The notes beneath the pieces were generated by a model, which worked only from the letters and a program-made list of their open reading frames with translations, had not been told where the DNA came from and did no database searches. Both the position numbers and the translations under genes were made by a program. Positions 10,989 to 22,904 of a stretch of DNA of 64,000 nt are shown one piece after another. Numbering within the stretch: position 1 is the stretch's first letter; each line of letters starts with the position of its first letter. Source of the stretch: Cenococcum geophilum 1.58 (taxonomy: Eukaryota > Ascomycota > Dothideomycetes > Gloniales > Gloniaceae); assembly GCA_001692895.1 (NCBI GenBank), contig KV748182.1, positions 1,740,341-1,804,340 on the forward strand. Reading direction: 5' to 3'.

Positions 10989-11177
10989 TGAGGGTAGAAT
11001 ATATACAAAAAAGGAGCAATTTACAAATTGCTGATCTGGAATCAGAGGATTTGAGATGGGACATAGGGCTACACCACCACGAATGTCCCATGCGGAATTG
11101 GCGGAATTTGTCAAGACCCAATCGCTTGCGTCATAATGAGATGTCAGCGAAACGCGAGGGTGATCCGGGCTTTCCGT
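10989..11177. other. MsrB upstream region
   Basis: Short unique stretch between the MsrB start and the left inverted repeat of the RIP block; it should hold the MsrB promoter. Confidence 0.5.
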
Positions 11178-11430
11178 CAGAAGCTCGGACCAAGAAATCG
11201 ATTGTGCGGATATAGGAATATCCGCACCATCCGCTAGGCTAATTTAGGACGGCAATCGTTTTCTTGGTCTGAGGCACTTCGGCGAGATTTATAGAAAACC
11301 TAAACACGGTTTATATAAGAAGATCTTATTAACTTTAACAAAATTGGTCTACCCTTCTATAATACCTTTTTATATAAAAACTACACTAAATTATAGAGAA
11401 AAGCCTACTCTATAAGTGATCTTTAGCCCC
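11178..11430 (+). repeat. left terminal inverted repeat
   Basis: Begins TCAGAAGCTCGGACC. The first 105 bp fold back on themselves (GACCAAGAAATCGATTG against CAATCGTTTTCTTGGTC) and carry an inner palindrome TGCGGATAT-AGGA-ATATCCGCA at 11205-11226. This copy is largely unmutated. It has about 20 extra bases after GAGGCA compared with the right copy. Confidence 0.8.
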
Positions 11431-11590
11431 TTATATATAAGGGATATTATTGCGGTTATCTTAGGTTACCCTTAGGACAACCCCTAAACGACCCTTAGAT
11501 AGTCGCTAGTTACGTACTGGAGGTACTGCCTGTAGTATATAGCCTCTACGATCCTAGAGGCCTTACCTCTTTAAGGATTCGTCTCCTTGT
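11430..11590 (+). repeat. dispersed repeat shared with 55530-55690
   Basis: Contains AAGGGATATTATTGC, TTAGGTTACCCTTAGGA and CTAGAGGCCTTACCTC; an inverted, mutated copy of the same order lies at 55530-55690. Confidence 0.75.
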
Positions 11591-12120
11591 CACGGGACAC
11601 CCCCCGTGACACCTTACACACGTCCACCTGTTTCCACCGACTCAGCAACTAGAGACTGACCACGAAGACGGCAATTTGCGGCAATCTAACGGCAATCTGC
11701 CATATTCTGCCATATTCCACCAAGTTCCACCAAATTCTCTGCCAAGACTACTACCCAAATCCTATTCTGCTTCGAGTACGTATTGACCAAGTAACCAAGC
11801 TAACGATATATACCCTTTCTTCCCGTTTTCTTACCTTCTTTCCTTACGCAACGTCTTGACTTTATTACACAGTTTATGTACGTAGCTTAATAATATCTAC
11901 TTCGCTATATATTATCGTCGCTTATACTTACTCTGTAACACTTCTCTACAATCTATTCTATTCCTATAATCGTGCCTTATAGCCCCCTATCTATAAAGTC
12001 CCCTTATATTTAAATCCTTTATACTCTATTAAAAAAGGCAGCCAGCTTTAAGGACTAGATTCTTTATATCTACTATTCCTCCTTTAAAATTCTATAATAA
12101 TTAAATAGAAATTCTATAGA
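11588..12120 (+). mobile_element. LTR-like fragment and unassigned sequence
   Basis: Starts TGTCACGGGACACC, with a GTCACGGG/CCCGTGAC palindrome at 11589-11611, followed by a poorly mutated stretch with repeated CGGCAAT(C/T)TG and TTCCACCAA words. The TG start suggests an LTR, but no partner copy or end was found. 11990-12120 is unassigned TA-rich DNA leading into gypsy pol. Confidence 0.35.
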
Positions 12121-14456
12121 TACCTTATAGAAAGCCTATAGGACTAGAGTAAGCTAGTAGTAGAACCTCAAACCCTTAAAGAAATTTAAGGACAATACCT
12201 AAATTTATAATTTAATTAGTAAGATTAGTAATTTAAAGTATTAATAGATAGCGGAGTAATAAGAAACTATATATTATTAGTAGTAGATAAATAGATAAAA
12301 GCAGCATCCTTATTTATTAATTATAATTTTAGAAGATCCAATAGCCTATAAAGGAGGCATTATTAATCTTAAAATAGGACCTATTTAGATAACTATTAAA
12401 GGGAGACTAATTAAGATATCTTTTAATATCCTGCTATTAAGATGAGATAAGGTAGTATTAGATCTACCTTAGTTATAGAAATATAATCTAAAGATTAATT
12501 AGGTTATAGGTTAGTTTAATATTAGAGATACTTAATAATATAAAATATAATAACAAACTAAGTTAGTATAGTACTAGGTTAGAGTAATATATAAGGAGAC
12601 TAAATAAGGGCTAAGTTATATAGTATAGGGCTATAAGATAGAATTAGAACTAGGAATAGGTTTAAGGTTTTTTCTAATCTATAAGCTAACTGAAGAAGAG
12701 TTAAGAGTACTTAAAGAGTTTATTTAGGAAATTTTATAAAAGAGATATTTTAGACTATTATAATTATTAGCGGGATATTTAGTACTATTTATATTAACTA
12801 TAAATAGTTAAATAGTATTATAAGAAAGTATAGGTATCTTTTACTCTTAATTATCGAAATCTAGGATAGGATAAATCTTTACAAAGATAAATCTAAGATG
12901 GATATACTATTAGATTAGAATTAAGGAAGGTAATAAATAAAAGGCAGCCTTTAGGTTAAAGGAAGGGCTATATAAACTATTAGTTATATAATTTAGGCTT
13001 ATAAATACGCTAGTGACGTTCTAAAAGCGGATTAATAGTATATTAGAACAATACCTTAATAAGTTTATTATAATATACTTTATTATTATTATTATTTACT
13101 TAATAACTAAGAAAGAACACAGAGAGTATATTAAGTAGGTTTTAAGAAGACTAGAGAAAGAATAGATACTAGTAATAATTAAGAAATATAAGTTCTTTAC
13201 TAAGAAGACTAATTTTATCGGATTTATTATTAAGCTAGGTTATATTAATATAGACCTAAAGAAAATAGAAGCTATAGTTAGTTAGTAAAAACTAGAGGAC
13301 GTTATATAGTTAAAATTATTTCTAGGGTTTTATAACTACTATAGGAGGTTTATTATATAATGGTTAAAGAATATTAAACTATTTATAGGATTAATAAAGA
13401 AAGAGGAACTATAGGTATAGGGAAATAAGTAAAAAAGGCTATTTTAAGAACTTAAGGAATTGTTTACCTATGAGCTAAGGGGTCGTTCGGTTGCAATATG
13501 GAGGCCTTAGATTCAGTTTATAATCTATTGATTCGGAGTGATTTTGTCTGCACAGCCTCAAATTTTTGATGTTCCTCTTACCGCTCGCAAAACGCCAGAA
13601 TAGTACGCTAAAATATTGGCAACTTTACCGTATACAGCTTCTGAATTGGAGCTCTTGGCGTCATTTCAATATGGAGCTTAAATCTGCATATTTAGATTCC
13701 ATTTCAATCTGAAGCCTCCATATTGCACACGTCCGTGCAACCCGTAGAGCCACAGACGCGTGTCAAATCGGGAAGGAACGCGTTCTTTCTGCCGGACTTT
13801 TGGTTCATATTCAATCTGATGGTTTTGCAACCGAACATTCCCTAATTCTTAAGATCTACTAACTGAGGCTAAATACGGTCGTAGAGACATATATATTAGA
13901 CTTTGCACTAGGAGTATACCTACTATAAAAGCATTAGAATGCATAGTACCTAATAGCATACTATAGTTTAAAAAAACAACACTACTAAAGTTAAACTATA
14001 ATAATTATAATGAGTTATTAGGTATAGTTGTAGTACTTAAAGAATAAAGAGTATTCTAATAAGGTATAGAGAAACTATTTATAGTTAAGACAGATTATAA
14101 GAACCTAATAGGGTTCTTAATAACAAAAGAACTAAATTATAAGTAGGTTAGATAGGCAGAGATACTTAAAGAATACTATTTTAAGATTTAGCATATTAAG
14201 GACACTAAAAATGCTAGGGCAGATATACTAAGCAGAAAGGCTAAATTATAGGACAATAAAAAGCTATTAGGGACTATATTACGGAAAGATAAAGATAGGC
14301 TAATTAGGTATAATTATCTAAAGATTATATTAATATAAGAAAAATGGAATTATAAGATACTAGAGAGTATATAGTCTTAAAAGATCTAAAATATATAGGA
14401 TAAGGATCTAGACTTAGAGAAGTATAAAAATTAAGAAGTAATATATATACTAAGAA
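12120..14456 (+). pseudogene. outer Ty3/gypsy element, protease-RT-RNase H part
   Basis: The plus strand reads, through RIP stops, an aspartic-protease-like start and then reverse transcriptase with TKINLRW at 12881-12901 and the FxL/TFQKRIN region at about 13010-13030. RNase H reads around 13850-14200. The YxDD region (about 13071-13090) is mutated. The element is interrupted at 14456 by the inner gypsy element and resumes at 28529. Its 5' LTR and gag were not recognised upstream. Many TAG/TAA stand where Trp/Gln are expected, so it is dead. Confidence 0.8.
13479..13842. mobile_element. PIF/Harbinger-like MITE
   Basis: 364-bp insertion with imperfect 18-bp terminal inverted repeats (GGGGTCGTTCGGTTGCAA at the left, GGGAATGTTCGGTTGCAA as reverse complement at the right), flanked by TAA duplications (13476-13478 and 13843-13845). 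It is not RIP-mutated, unlike the gypsy RNase H region around it. Removing it with one TAA rejoins the gypsy frame. Confidence 0.85.
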
Positions 14457-14877
14457 TGTAACGGAGCCTTATAGCAAGAACTACGGTAGACTCGTTAATG
14501 GGCTAGGTGTATAGGTAATGCAGGAAGTCAACAACGTAATAATAACTAGTGGAGTAGTTGCCCAATAGATTAACTCTAATTGTATTCTAAGAATTACTAT
14601 AAGGAAGGAACTATCTAGGTAGGGACTAAGGGTCCTTAAATATACAACTATACTCCTATAAAATCCTTCTTATACATAAGGTATATGTTATACGTGTTAT
14701 ATATAAACGTATACTATATACACTACGTATATCGCGTATAACATTATATAACTCGCTTACTACTTTTTATTACATAGTTCTACCGGCTCCATTCTAAACC
14801 GTGCCTATATTAACCAACTAGCTTCTTCTAACTCCTCTTTAAGTAGTTATAACATTATACTTAAAGCGTCTATAATA
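14457..14877 (-). repeat. 3' LTR of inner gypsy
   Basis: 421 bp, pairs with 28108-28528; ends preserved as TG...TA (CA mutated). Next to a polypurine tract. Confidence 0.9.
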
Positions 14878-14988
14878 CCATCTCCCTCCTTTTTATCTTT
14901 ATCCTTAAAGATTCCTAGCATCTCTAAGTCGTTTANTAGAGGTATAATATCTATCTAGTTAATTTAGTTAATATTATTACTTATTATA

Positions 14989-15218
14989 AGCTTTGCAGTG
15001 TAAAGAATTGAATGAACGACTTGATTGTGAATGTAGCTCTAGAGGCTCTATATATACACGAAGAAGGTAGAAGTGATGGGGTAATGGATAGCTGAAATGG
15101 GAACGGTGATCTGCAACCAATATTGATCTGCAACCAATATATTGGGTGGCGTTAACGCCGTCTTGGAGCCTTCCAAGCGGTGATCTTGTGTCTCAGCGCA
15201 GTGTCGGTAGTCGGTTAC
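14989..15218. mobile_element. small non-autonomous insertion with 10-bp target duplication
   Basis: 230-bp unmutated segment inside the RIPped gypsy 3' region, flanked by ACTTATTATA at 14979-14988 and 15219-15228. It contains a tandem TGATCTGCAACCAATAT pair. No terminal inverted repeats and no coding capacity. A 10-bp duplication would fit a Mutator-type element. Confidence 0.65.
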
Positions 15219-17022
15219 ACTTATTATACCTAAAGCATCTCCTTCTTTATAAGCGCAACGTTATGCTCGCACTATTGCTACTATATTATCGCTTAGTAAG
15301 ATAATACCGTCTTTATATTCTTATTGTGTAAAAGAGGGATTAGTTTATATTGTGTTAATAAGTCCCTTATCCCAACAACCCTCTTCTTATTTAGAGTGCA
15401 CTAGAGCGAATATTTAATTATCTTATAATATTTGCTCTATTTCTAACGCTAAGTATACGCGTCCTATAACTCTTAGTAGTCTCTAAGTTCTTTAAGTAAT
15501 TTATTTTAGGGTCTTATGTTTAATCTACTACTATAAAGCTTAAGTCTAAGTTGGCCGCAGCACGTGCTAAACTCTATTAATCCGCCAAGGAGACCGCTTG
15601 GGCCCTTAAGGCTCAACGTTACTCCTTTAAGTCTTAGTAGGTTACATTTACTCAATTAACTCGTCTTAAGAAAGTTTATAAGAAGGTCTATTTTAAGAAG
15701 TAAAAACTTATAGAATAAGGTTTATAGGAACTTAGCAATAAAAGAATAAATTCTCTTCTAACAGAGAAGGAAATAACTCTAAGTAATTCGGCAGTCGTTC
15801 CTCCTAGGTCCCCCTTAGGTAGTTTATTCTTTAGTAATCCTTTTTTATTAATACTACCTAACCTTTTCTCTTCTAATACTCCTATACCTTTTCTATAGCG
15901 TTCTTTAAATTTTCTAGTAGCTCTTAGGTAGTCTTATTATAGCCTATCCACTTAACCTTATACCATATTTTATTATTAACGTCCTTATAACTTACTATTT
16001 ATCCTCTTTTTATCCTTTATACGTATCTACTTCGTAAACTAGTAGCTTAATATTCCTATATACTAGCTCTAGTATCGTAATATACTATATAGGGTAAATC
16101 TTTATTTTAGCTAGTAGGTTTAACTTAAATATAACTAGTAAAATTCTCTTTATAATTTTAAAAGGTTCTAATCTAACGTAGTCTAATTTCTTACTTAGTT
16201 GTTAACTCTTAAAATTTTTATATAGTAGCTATACTTTATCCCCCTCCTTAAGATTTAGTCCCTTAGATTTCTTAGCATCGTAGTACTTTTTTATTCTCTG
16301 CTATACCACCTTAGCTATTTCCGTAAGGTTTATATAAAGATTTATTAATATCTCCATTCTTTATTTAGCTATACTACTCGTTTTCTTTACTTATTATAGC
16401 AATAACGATATTTTTAGCTCGTATCCATAATTCGCCTTAAATAGTAATATTCCTATTCCTTCTTAAGGTGTTATATTATATATAAACTATATAATTAGTA
16501 ACAATAATACCCAATTATTTTATATATAATTAACATAGTGTTTTAGATACTACTCTAATGTCTAATTTAATCTTTCCGTTTAACCGTCTATTTGTGGATA
16601 ATATATAATAGAAGTTACTGCTTAAACTCCTTATTCCGCTAAAAATACCTCCTAAAATACTGCTATAAATCTTAAATCTCTATCTAATATAATCTTATTT
16701 AGTACTCTATGTCTTATAAATACTTCTTTAATATAGATTTTAGTAATATCTTCCGCTAAGATTTCTTCTATACATACTATAAAGTATCCCTACTTTATTA
16801 GCTTATCTACTATTACTAAAATCGCGTTATAATCTTACCTAGTAATAGGATCTCTTAATTTTAGCAACTTTACGATAAAGTCCTATAATATAACCTCCTA
16901 TAGTCTCTCTAGTATTTTAATAGGTTATAGCCCTCTATATAGCTTATGCCTTATTAGTTTATTTCTTTAGTAATCTAAATATTCCTTTATAACTTATCTT
17001 ACTAGTTCCTAAATTCTATTAA

Positions 17023-17222
17023 TGTTGGACTCACAAGGGGATATCACGTAGCTACGGTTCGTAGATAGTATAATGATTGTTTTTATATATTTTTCTTCTA
17101 TTAGGAAGGGCGAAGAGCTTAAGGCTCCTTGCCACGCTAGCGCCGCGGCGACACGTGACGGCAACTTGCCCTACGTGACGGCAATTTGCCTTATATGGCG
17201 GCAATTTGCCCTATTCCTAACA
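17023..17222 (-). repeat. 3' LTR of copia-1
   Basis: TG...CA ends. A GC-rich core holds three tandem copies of a roughly 20-bp CGTGACGGCAATTTGCC-type unit. Confidence 0.9.
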
Positions 17223-20200
17223 CTAGCAACTCTTCTTTTTATAGTTGCTATCTATAGACACTTATAGATTGCTACTATATAAAGGTATAAAGCTAAGGGA
17301 AGGAAGAAGAAGAAGAAGGGCGTTAGGGGTTAACGCGAAGATAAATGGGCCGCTAAGGCGCTAGTTATAAGCGAGCGAATAGCGATTTTCTATCCCGGGG
17401 ATGGAAAATCCTAATTAGCTATTTAGAATTAGGGTCTACAGAATCCTTCTACTCCCTTTTAACCTAACCTTTAACTCGTATATATAGAGTATTCGTATTA
17501 ACGAACGTCTCTAGTGCCTTATTTAGGTTTACCTTTATTATTATATTTGCTGGGTTATCTTAGCTATTAATCTATTAAATCTTAAAGAGTTCTTAACGCT
17601 TATAGGATTGCTAAAGGGCTATGATATTAATTATAAGACGCTTCTCCTTTATAGTACTAAGCTTAACTAAACACTTATAGAGGGAATATAAGTTAGTGCA
17701 TATAATTATAGGAATAGCGGGAAGTTCAAGCCGATCTATAATTATCTTAAGGGTAGTTCTAATTGCAATTACTATATTAACTTCGCCAACCATTCTATAT
17801 ATCTCTAACGCTAGAACGCTTTAAGTAATGCGCTTACTCTTAGTTAAGCTTTAATAGATAAGATTACTGTGGATTATAAAGTTATTCTCTCCGGTAGATT
17901 TGTTCGCAATAATAATCTTATATCTTAGCTAAGAGCTAAAATCTTTATTATTTATAAACAACCTATTAATAAATATAAAGAGCTTAGCGGTGGGAAGATT
18001 AATAGATATATAGAGTAGTCCCCAATTAAAATGGGTTATTTGCTAAGAAAGGCGCTTATTTAGGGTAAGAATATCCTCCTTAATTAGTTCCTGGTATTAA
18101 GCGGTAATAGAGAGATTAAAGGAAGCCTTAGGCTGATAGATAGAAGCAACATAAGCTCCGCGAGCGCATTACTCCACGTATCCTTACTTTAGGGAATTAA
18201 CGTTAATAACGTTAATCTTCTTGCCTTAACCCTTCTGGCGTAAAGCAATGGAGTTCTTATTTAGGGAAAGGATACATCTATTAAAGAGTAATAGCATTAT
18301 TGCATTAAGTCTTTCCTTTAGCTTTGCTATAAGATTTGCCTTTACTAGCTTATCTTCCTTAAGAGCTAAGAATTAATTGTCTCCTAAGATAATTATATTA
18401 TTAGTTTATATGCCGACGATTCTAAATGAAGTTCCTATGGTTATAATGAGGAAGTAGGGATTAAATATAGAAGTAGTTATTAGAAGCTTCTCTTTATAGT
18501 GCTTGCTATAGGTAGTCTACTAATAAGTTCCTACCTCTGTAATTCTATATAGTAGCTTAAGCACAACTATAATTGTATCTTTGGGATATTAGTGGCGAAT
18601 TTACTTCGGAAGATATGCTAGTATTAAGCGCTAAAGGCGCGTCTTTAATTGGGTGTAGGCCTAAGTAATATTTTGTAAATAAACTGCCATTCCGTTCTTT
18701 ATTAAGGAGGGAGCTAGTATAATAATAACTTGCTAACTAGCTCGTTAAATTATAAGGGATTATATAAGGATCGTCTCCTTACCGTTATTATTATAGCCTT
18801 AGATAATAAGCCTTAATTTCTTAAATGGGGCGTTAGTAGCCTTACCCTTAATCTCGTTGACTATTCTTAACTTAAAGATGCGAATTCCATCGAATTTAGT
18901 AGGGTTATACTTCTCAAATTTAAAGACTCCTCTTGTAATAAGATTGTCAATTTTCTGCTTATTAGATGCTTGGAAAGGAGCTCCTAAAGTTATAATATAA
19001 CCTTCCTTTTGGAGCTATTTTGCAAGCTTAAAGTTAGCCTTTTCTTTAGCTATTATAAAGGCTATTAACAACTCGACTCTACTCTCTATAATAGCAACGA
19101 ATTACTTTTTAAAATTAATAAGATGTTGGCGATTTCGTAATCCCTTTAGGCAACCTCTACCGCGTTATAGTTGCGGCACGTCTACTACAATTATATTAGG
19201 ATTATAGTCGCCTTCTAGGGCACGTTAATTGTGGTTCTCCTTTAGGGCATCTTCTAGGGTATCTTCTAGGGTATCCTATAAAGGCTCGGAACTGTTATCT
19301 TTATAGTAAGGCCTAATAACGGTTAAACGGAATTAAGTAGGTCTATAGGGCATCTAAAGAGTGTAAGTTTAACTATTAATTATAATGAGTTTATATGGGC
19401 CTAACCATTCTCCCTTTTTACGCCATACCTATACTTTAGATTAGAGTGGCAGATTAAGCGTAGTCAAGGTATTTGGGCTATTTCTTATTCTTAGTATATT
19501 GTTAACCTAGCGCGTAGCGTATAGACGTTATACCTCCTTTATTACTTTATAAATAGCCTTAGCTTATTACACAATAGAGGGAGATAGTGGAGAATTATTA
19601 GTTATTTAAGGGTAGGCGCTAAAGACTAGTAACGTGGGTATAAGCCTATCTAGGCTAGCGGAATCATTAACGGCCTTAACAGCTATCTATAAGATAATTT
19701 CTTTGCTAGCATCCTTTAGTTTTAAAGAAATAATCTTATATACTTAGCGTAATAGCGTGTAGTATTACTCTACTTTTTTAATACTGTTATATACCTTAAT
19801 AGGGACTTCCTTAACCTTAATTGCCATTACTTTTACCTATTATTAAAACTCCGTAGATAAGAAGTTCTTTCCTATATTATAAATGATTTAATTAGGGGGT
19901 CCTAGGTAGACATTAATCCAGCATAACTAAAGGGTATCCTATGCGTTTCTAGCTAATATATCCCTTAAGAAACGTGCGGCTTAGAAGGAGGTTAATAAGT
20001 TAACAGCTTAGAGGACTGGCTTGCCGTTAAGATATATAACATTAATAATAATATAGAAGTTAAAGTTGTAGTTATCTTTAAGGGTAAACTTAAATTAGCT
20101 AGGGGACTTCTAGTTTATTTAGTAGTAATAGCAGTACTTTATAAGATGCTTAATTGCCTTAACCTTAACTTTATAACCTGCTTGTTAAAGAACCCTAAGC

Positions 20201-22704
20201 AGTTAGTAAACGGATGGGTGGCTAAAATGATAGTGTAGTTAACGTAGCTCTGACTTAGTTAAGTAACTTTAAGCAACGCTCCTTTCTGGTTATTAGAGGA
20301 GCAACTAAGGGTGACCCCACTTACGTATAACGGGCACCCGATTATCTCCCTAAATAAGTATATTCTTAAGGTTATTAAGCTTAACGCCTAATTTATCTAT
20401 ATTTTAGATATAGAATAGAAATAGGGTATTTACGGGAATAATATAGAAGGTAATACATCCTAATGGGGTTTAGACCTTAATTGTGCTAAGAGAGATTATA
20501 GTACCCTTACCAAAGCGAATTGTATATTAGCCTGCCGTTAATTAGTTAATTTAAACAGAGCTATTAAGCTACTAAAGAGCTTAAACTTGAGGTTCTCCTA
20601 CTATAAATACTCCTACGGCTCTAGTATCTAGCATAATATTATAGAAGACGTTCGCTAAGTATCTGTCGTTAAAGGAGAACGCGGAACTTTCCTTTAGCTC
20701 ATTAAAGATATTTAACTTTATAACAGAATGGAACGTAAATTAGTTATTAAGGATAGCGATGGTTTATGTGCTATTTACCTTACTATACTTAGTAAAGTAT
20801 TAGTCGGGAGAGTAGTCCTCAATATCTATATCCATAAGGAGCTGTTCAGCCTTATTAACTTTATCCTTAAGGTCTTTTATGCCTTTATATTAGACCAGAA
20901 AGCTTTAAAAGTAGGCCATAGTAACCTTACAATTTCCAATGTTTCTTATATTCTATCGGAACTTATTATATACCTCCTTTCGCTTATTAAGAGAGTGTCT
21001 ATTTAACTAGCAATTTGGCTTCTTATAAACGTAGTACTTTTTCTAATAGTTGTTCCAAAATAAACCTCCACAAGGACCTCCATAATTGCTTTATAGTTAA
21101 CGTTAATTATACCCTTTACCGTATCCCCTACTCCGGCCACTATATATTTAATCAGTCTAGTTATAATTATATTAGTCTAGAATCCCGGTTTAAATAGGGT
21201 TTTTAGTATAGAATTATTAGGGTTCTTATATTCGCATTACAGTACCTATAGCGGAGCGTAGTTCGGTATATACTCCTTTAAATATATCTATAGGTTTATA
21301 TAGCGCCAAGTTATACTTAGGAACGCTACGGCATACTAAGATAACCTAGTCCCTTAAACTATTCTTGTTTTGGTAGGTTTTAATAAAACTATATTAAATT
21401 TTCTAGAGTTTATTAAAGAGTAGTTAAAGACACTCTAGGTAAGTCGTTATTAGATTAGAAGCGATAACTCTCTAGAATATAGTCTCCCGCCATTTAGATA
21501 TATAGAGTTGGCGGTTCTTATTAGTTTTAAAGTAGGCTCTAGTAAGCTAAAGCATTATATTAAAGCTATAGTTTTTACCTATAATATAGTCGTAATAAAA
21601 CGTTGCCATCCGTCCCTTTAATATAACAGAGAAAGCATAATAGAACTAGTGGCGTTAAATTCCGACCTTATTGCAGCAGTTATAAAAAACCTATAGTTTT
21701 ACTCCAAGTATATTATACAATTCTCCTCTAAACTTCTTCTCTTCGTCTAAATATACCTTTATTAGATTCATAACTTCTTAAAATAGAGGCTTATCGGTTA
21801 GCTGGGATAGAGGAGTTAGAGGTAGTAAAGGTAGAGGAAAAGCACCTCTAAGTAGGAGAGTACCTCTAGGTAGAAGAGTAGCGTTCTAGGGGTTTCGTTC
21901 TAAATTAAAGTTGCCTTCTAAAGAATATAGGTTAGTTTTAGGTTTCTATAGTTAACGTATAATCTTAGCTTCCGTCTATACTAGTTCTTCTATACTAGTA
22001 AGAACAGCGTAAATATTACTAGTAATTGGGTTACCATCCTTAGCAACATACACCCCATTTCTTTAGAGGGAGTCTTAAAAATCCTAAATAATATTAACAT
22101 TGCTAAGTGCCTAGGTGTCGGCGGTTTATCCTACAAAATCCTTCCTAAAGTATTCCCATAACTATAAATCGGCGTAGTAGCTATCTTTATAGAATAGAAT
22201 ATGGTATAGGAGAAAGCTGTTAACTTATTTTATAATATAGGTTGTTATATTAAAGGTAAATATATCCTAATCTTTATTAATAAGTTTCGCGTATATAGCT
22301 ACCCTTAGTAGTAAGGAGTCTCTCTAGTCGTTTAGAGTGGCCATAGTTATATCTTCGGAGGAAGGGAATATTAGTAGTATAGGGATTATTATTTGGTACG
22401 CGTTTGTAATATGTATTTATAATTATAGGGCTTAGGACTAGTTCTAGCCTTAAATCACGAAGACTTATAAAGCGTGTTATTCTGCGTAATGGACGCAAGA
22501 ATTTATAATCTGGGGAAGGCTTAGGACTAGTTCTGGCCTTTAAATCCTTAGATTTATAAAAGAGTTCTATTTAAGGTTTAGGACCAGTTCTGACCTTAAA
22601 AGATAGCTTCCCTTAATACAAGTAGCACTGGTATAGTAACTCGTCTCTTCTTAGTAAATACCTAGCTGTTCTATGGTATAACTATAAAGTTAACCACTAA
22701 TTAG

Positions 22705-22904
22705 TATTAGACTCATAAGGGGATATTATATAGCTACGGTTCGTAGATAGTATAATAATTGTTTTTATATATTTTTCTTCTATCAGGAAGGGCGAAGAGC
22801 TTAAGGCTCCTTGCCACGCTAGCGCCGCGGCGACACGTGACGGCAACTTGCCCCACGTGACGGCAATTTGCCTCACATGGCGGCAATTTGCCCTATTCCC
22901 AACA
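22705..22904 (-). repeat. 5' LTR of copia-1
   Basis: Same 200-bp length and three tandem units as the partner LTR; the internal sequence next to it starts CTAATTAGTGG, also found just inside copia-2 and copia-3. Confidence 0.9.

Larger units (their letters stand above)
17023..22904 (-). mobile_element. copia-1: complete Ty1/copia retrotransposon, RIP-mutated
   Basis: 200-bp LTRs (17023-17222, 22705-22904) and ATTAA duplications (17018-17022, 22905-22909). The minus strand reads gag near the right LTR, then integrase (about 20.4-19.3 kb), with segments such as INVYLGPPN and IKVKEVPIKV, then RT (about 19.0-18.0 kb) and RNase H (about 17.85-17.45 kb, segment YKCLVKLSTIKEKR). This is the copia order gag-IN-RT-RH. 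Several stops per domain, so not autonomous. It sits in the integrase region of the inner gypsy. The best remaining open frame (17611-17793) is only part of RNase H. Confidence 0.88.

Noticed and set aside
14989..15218. Solo LTR reading (TGTAAAG...GTTACA)
   Set aside because: The exact 10-bp duplication places the borders outside the TG/CA positions, so an LTR does not fit.
20728..21197. Plus-strand frames of 92 and 60 residues
   Set aside because: They lie antisense to copia-1 polyprotein and have no domain.
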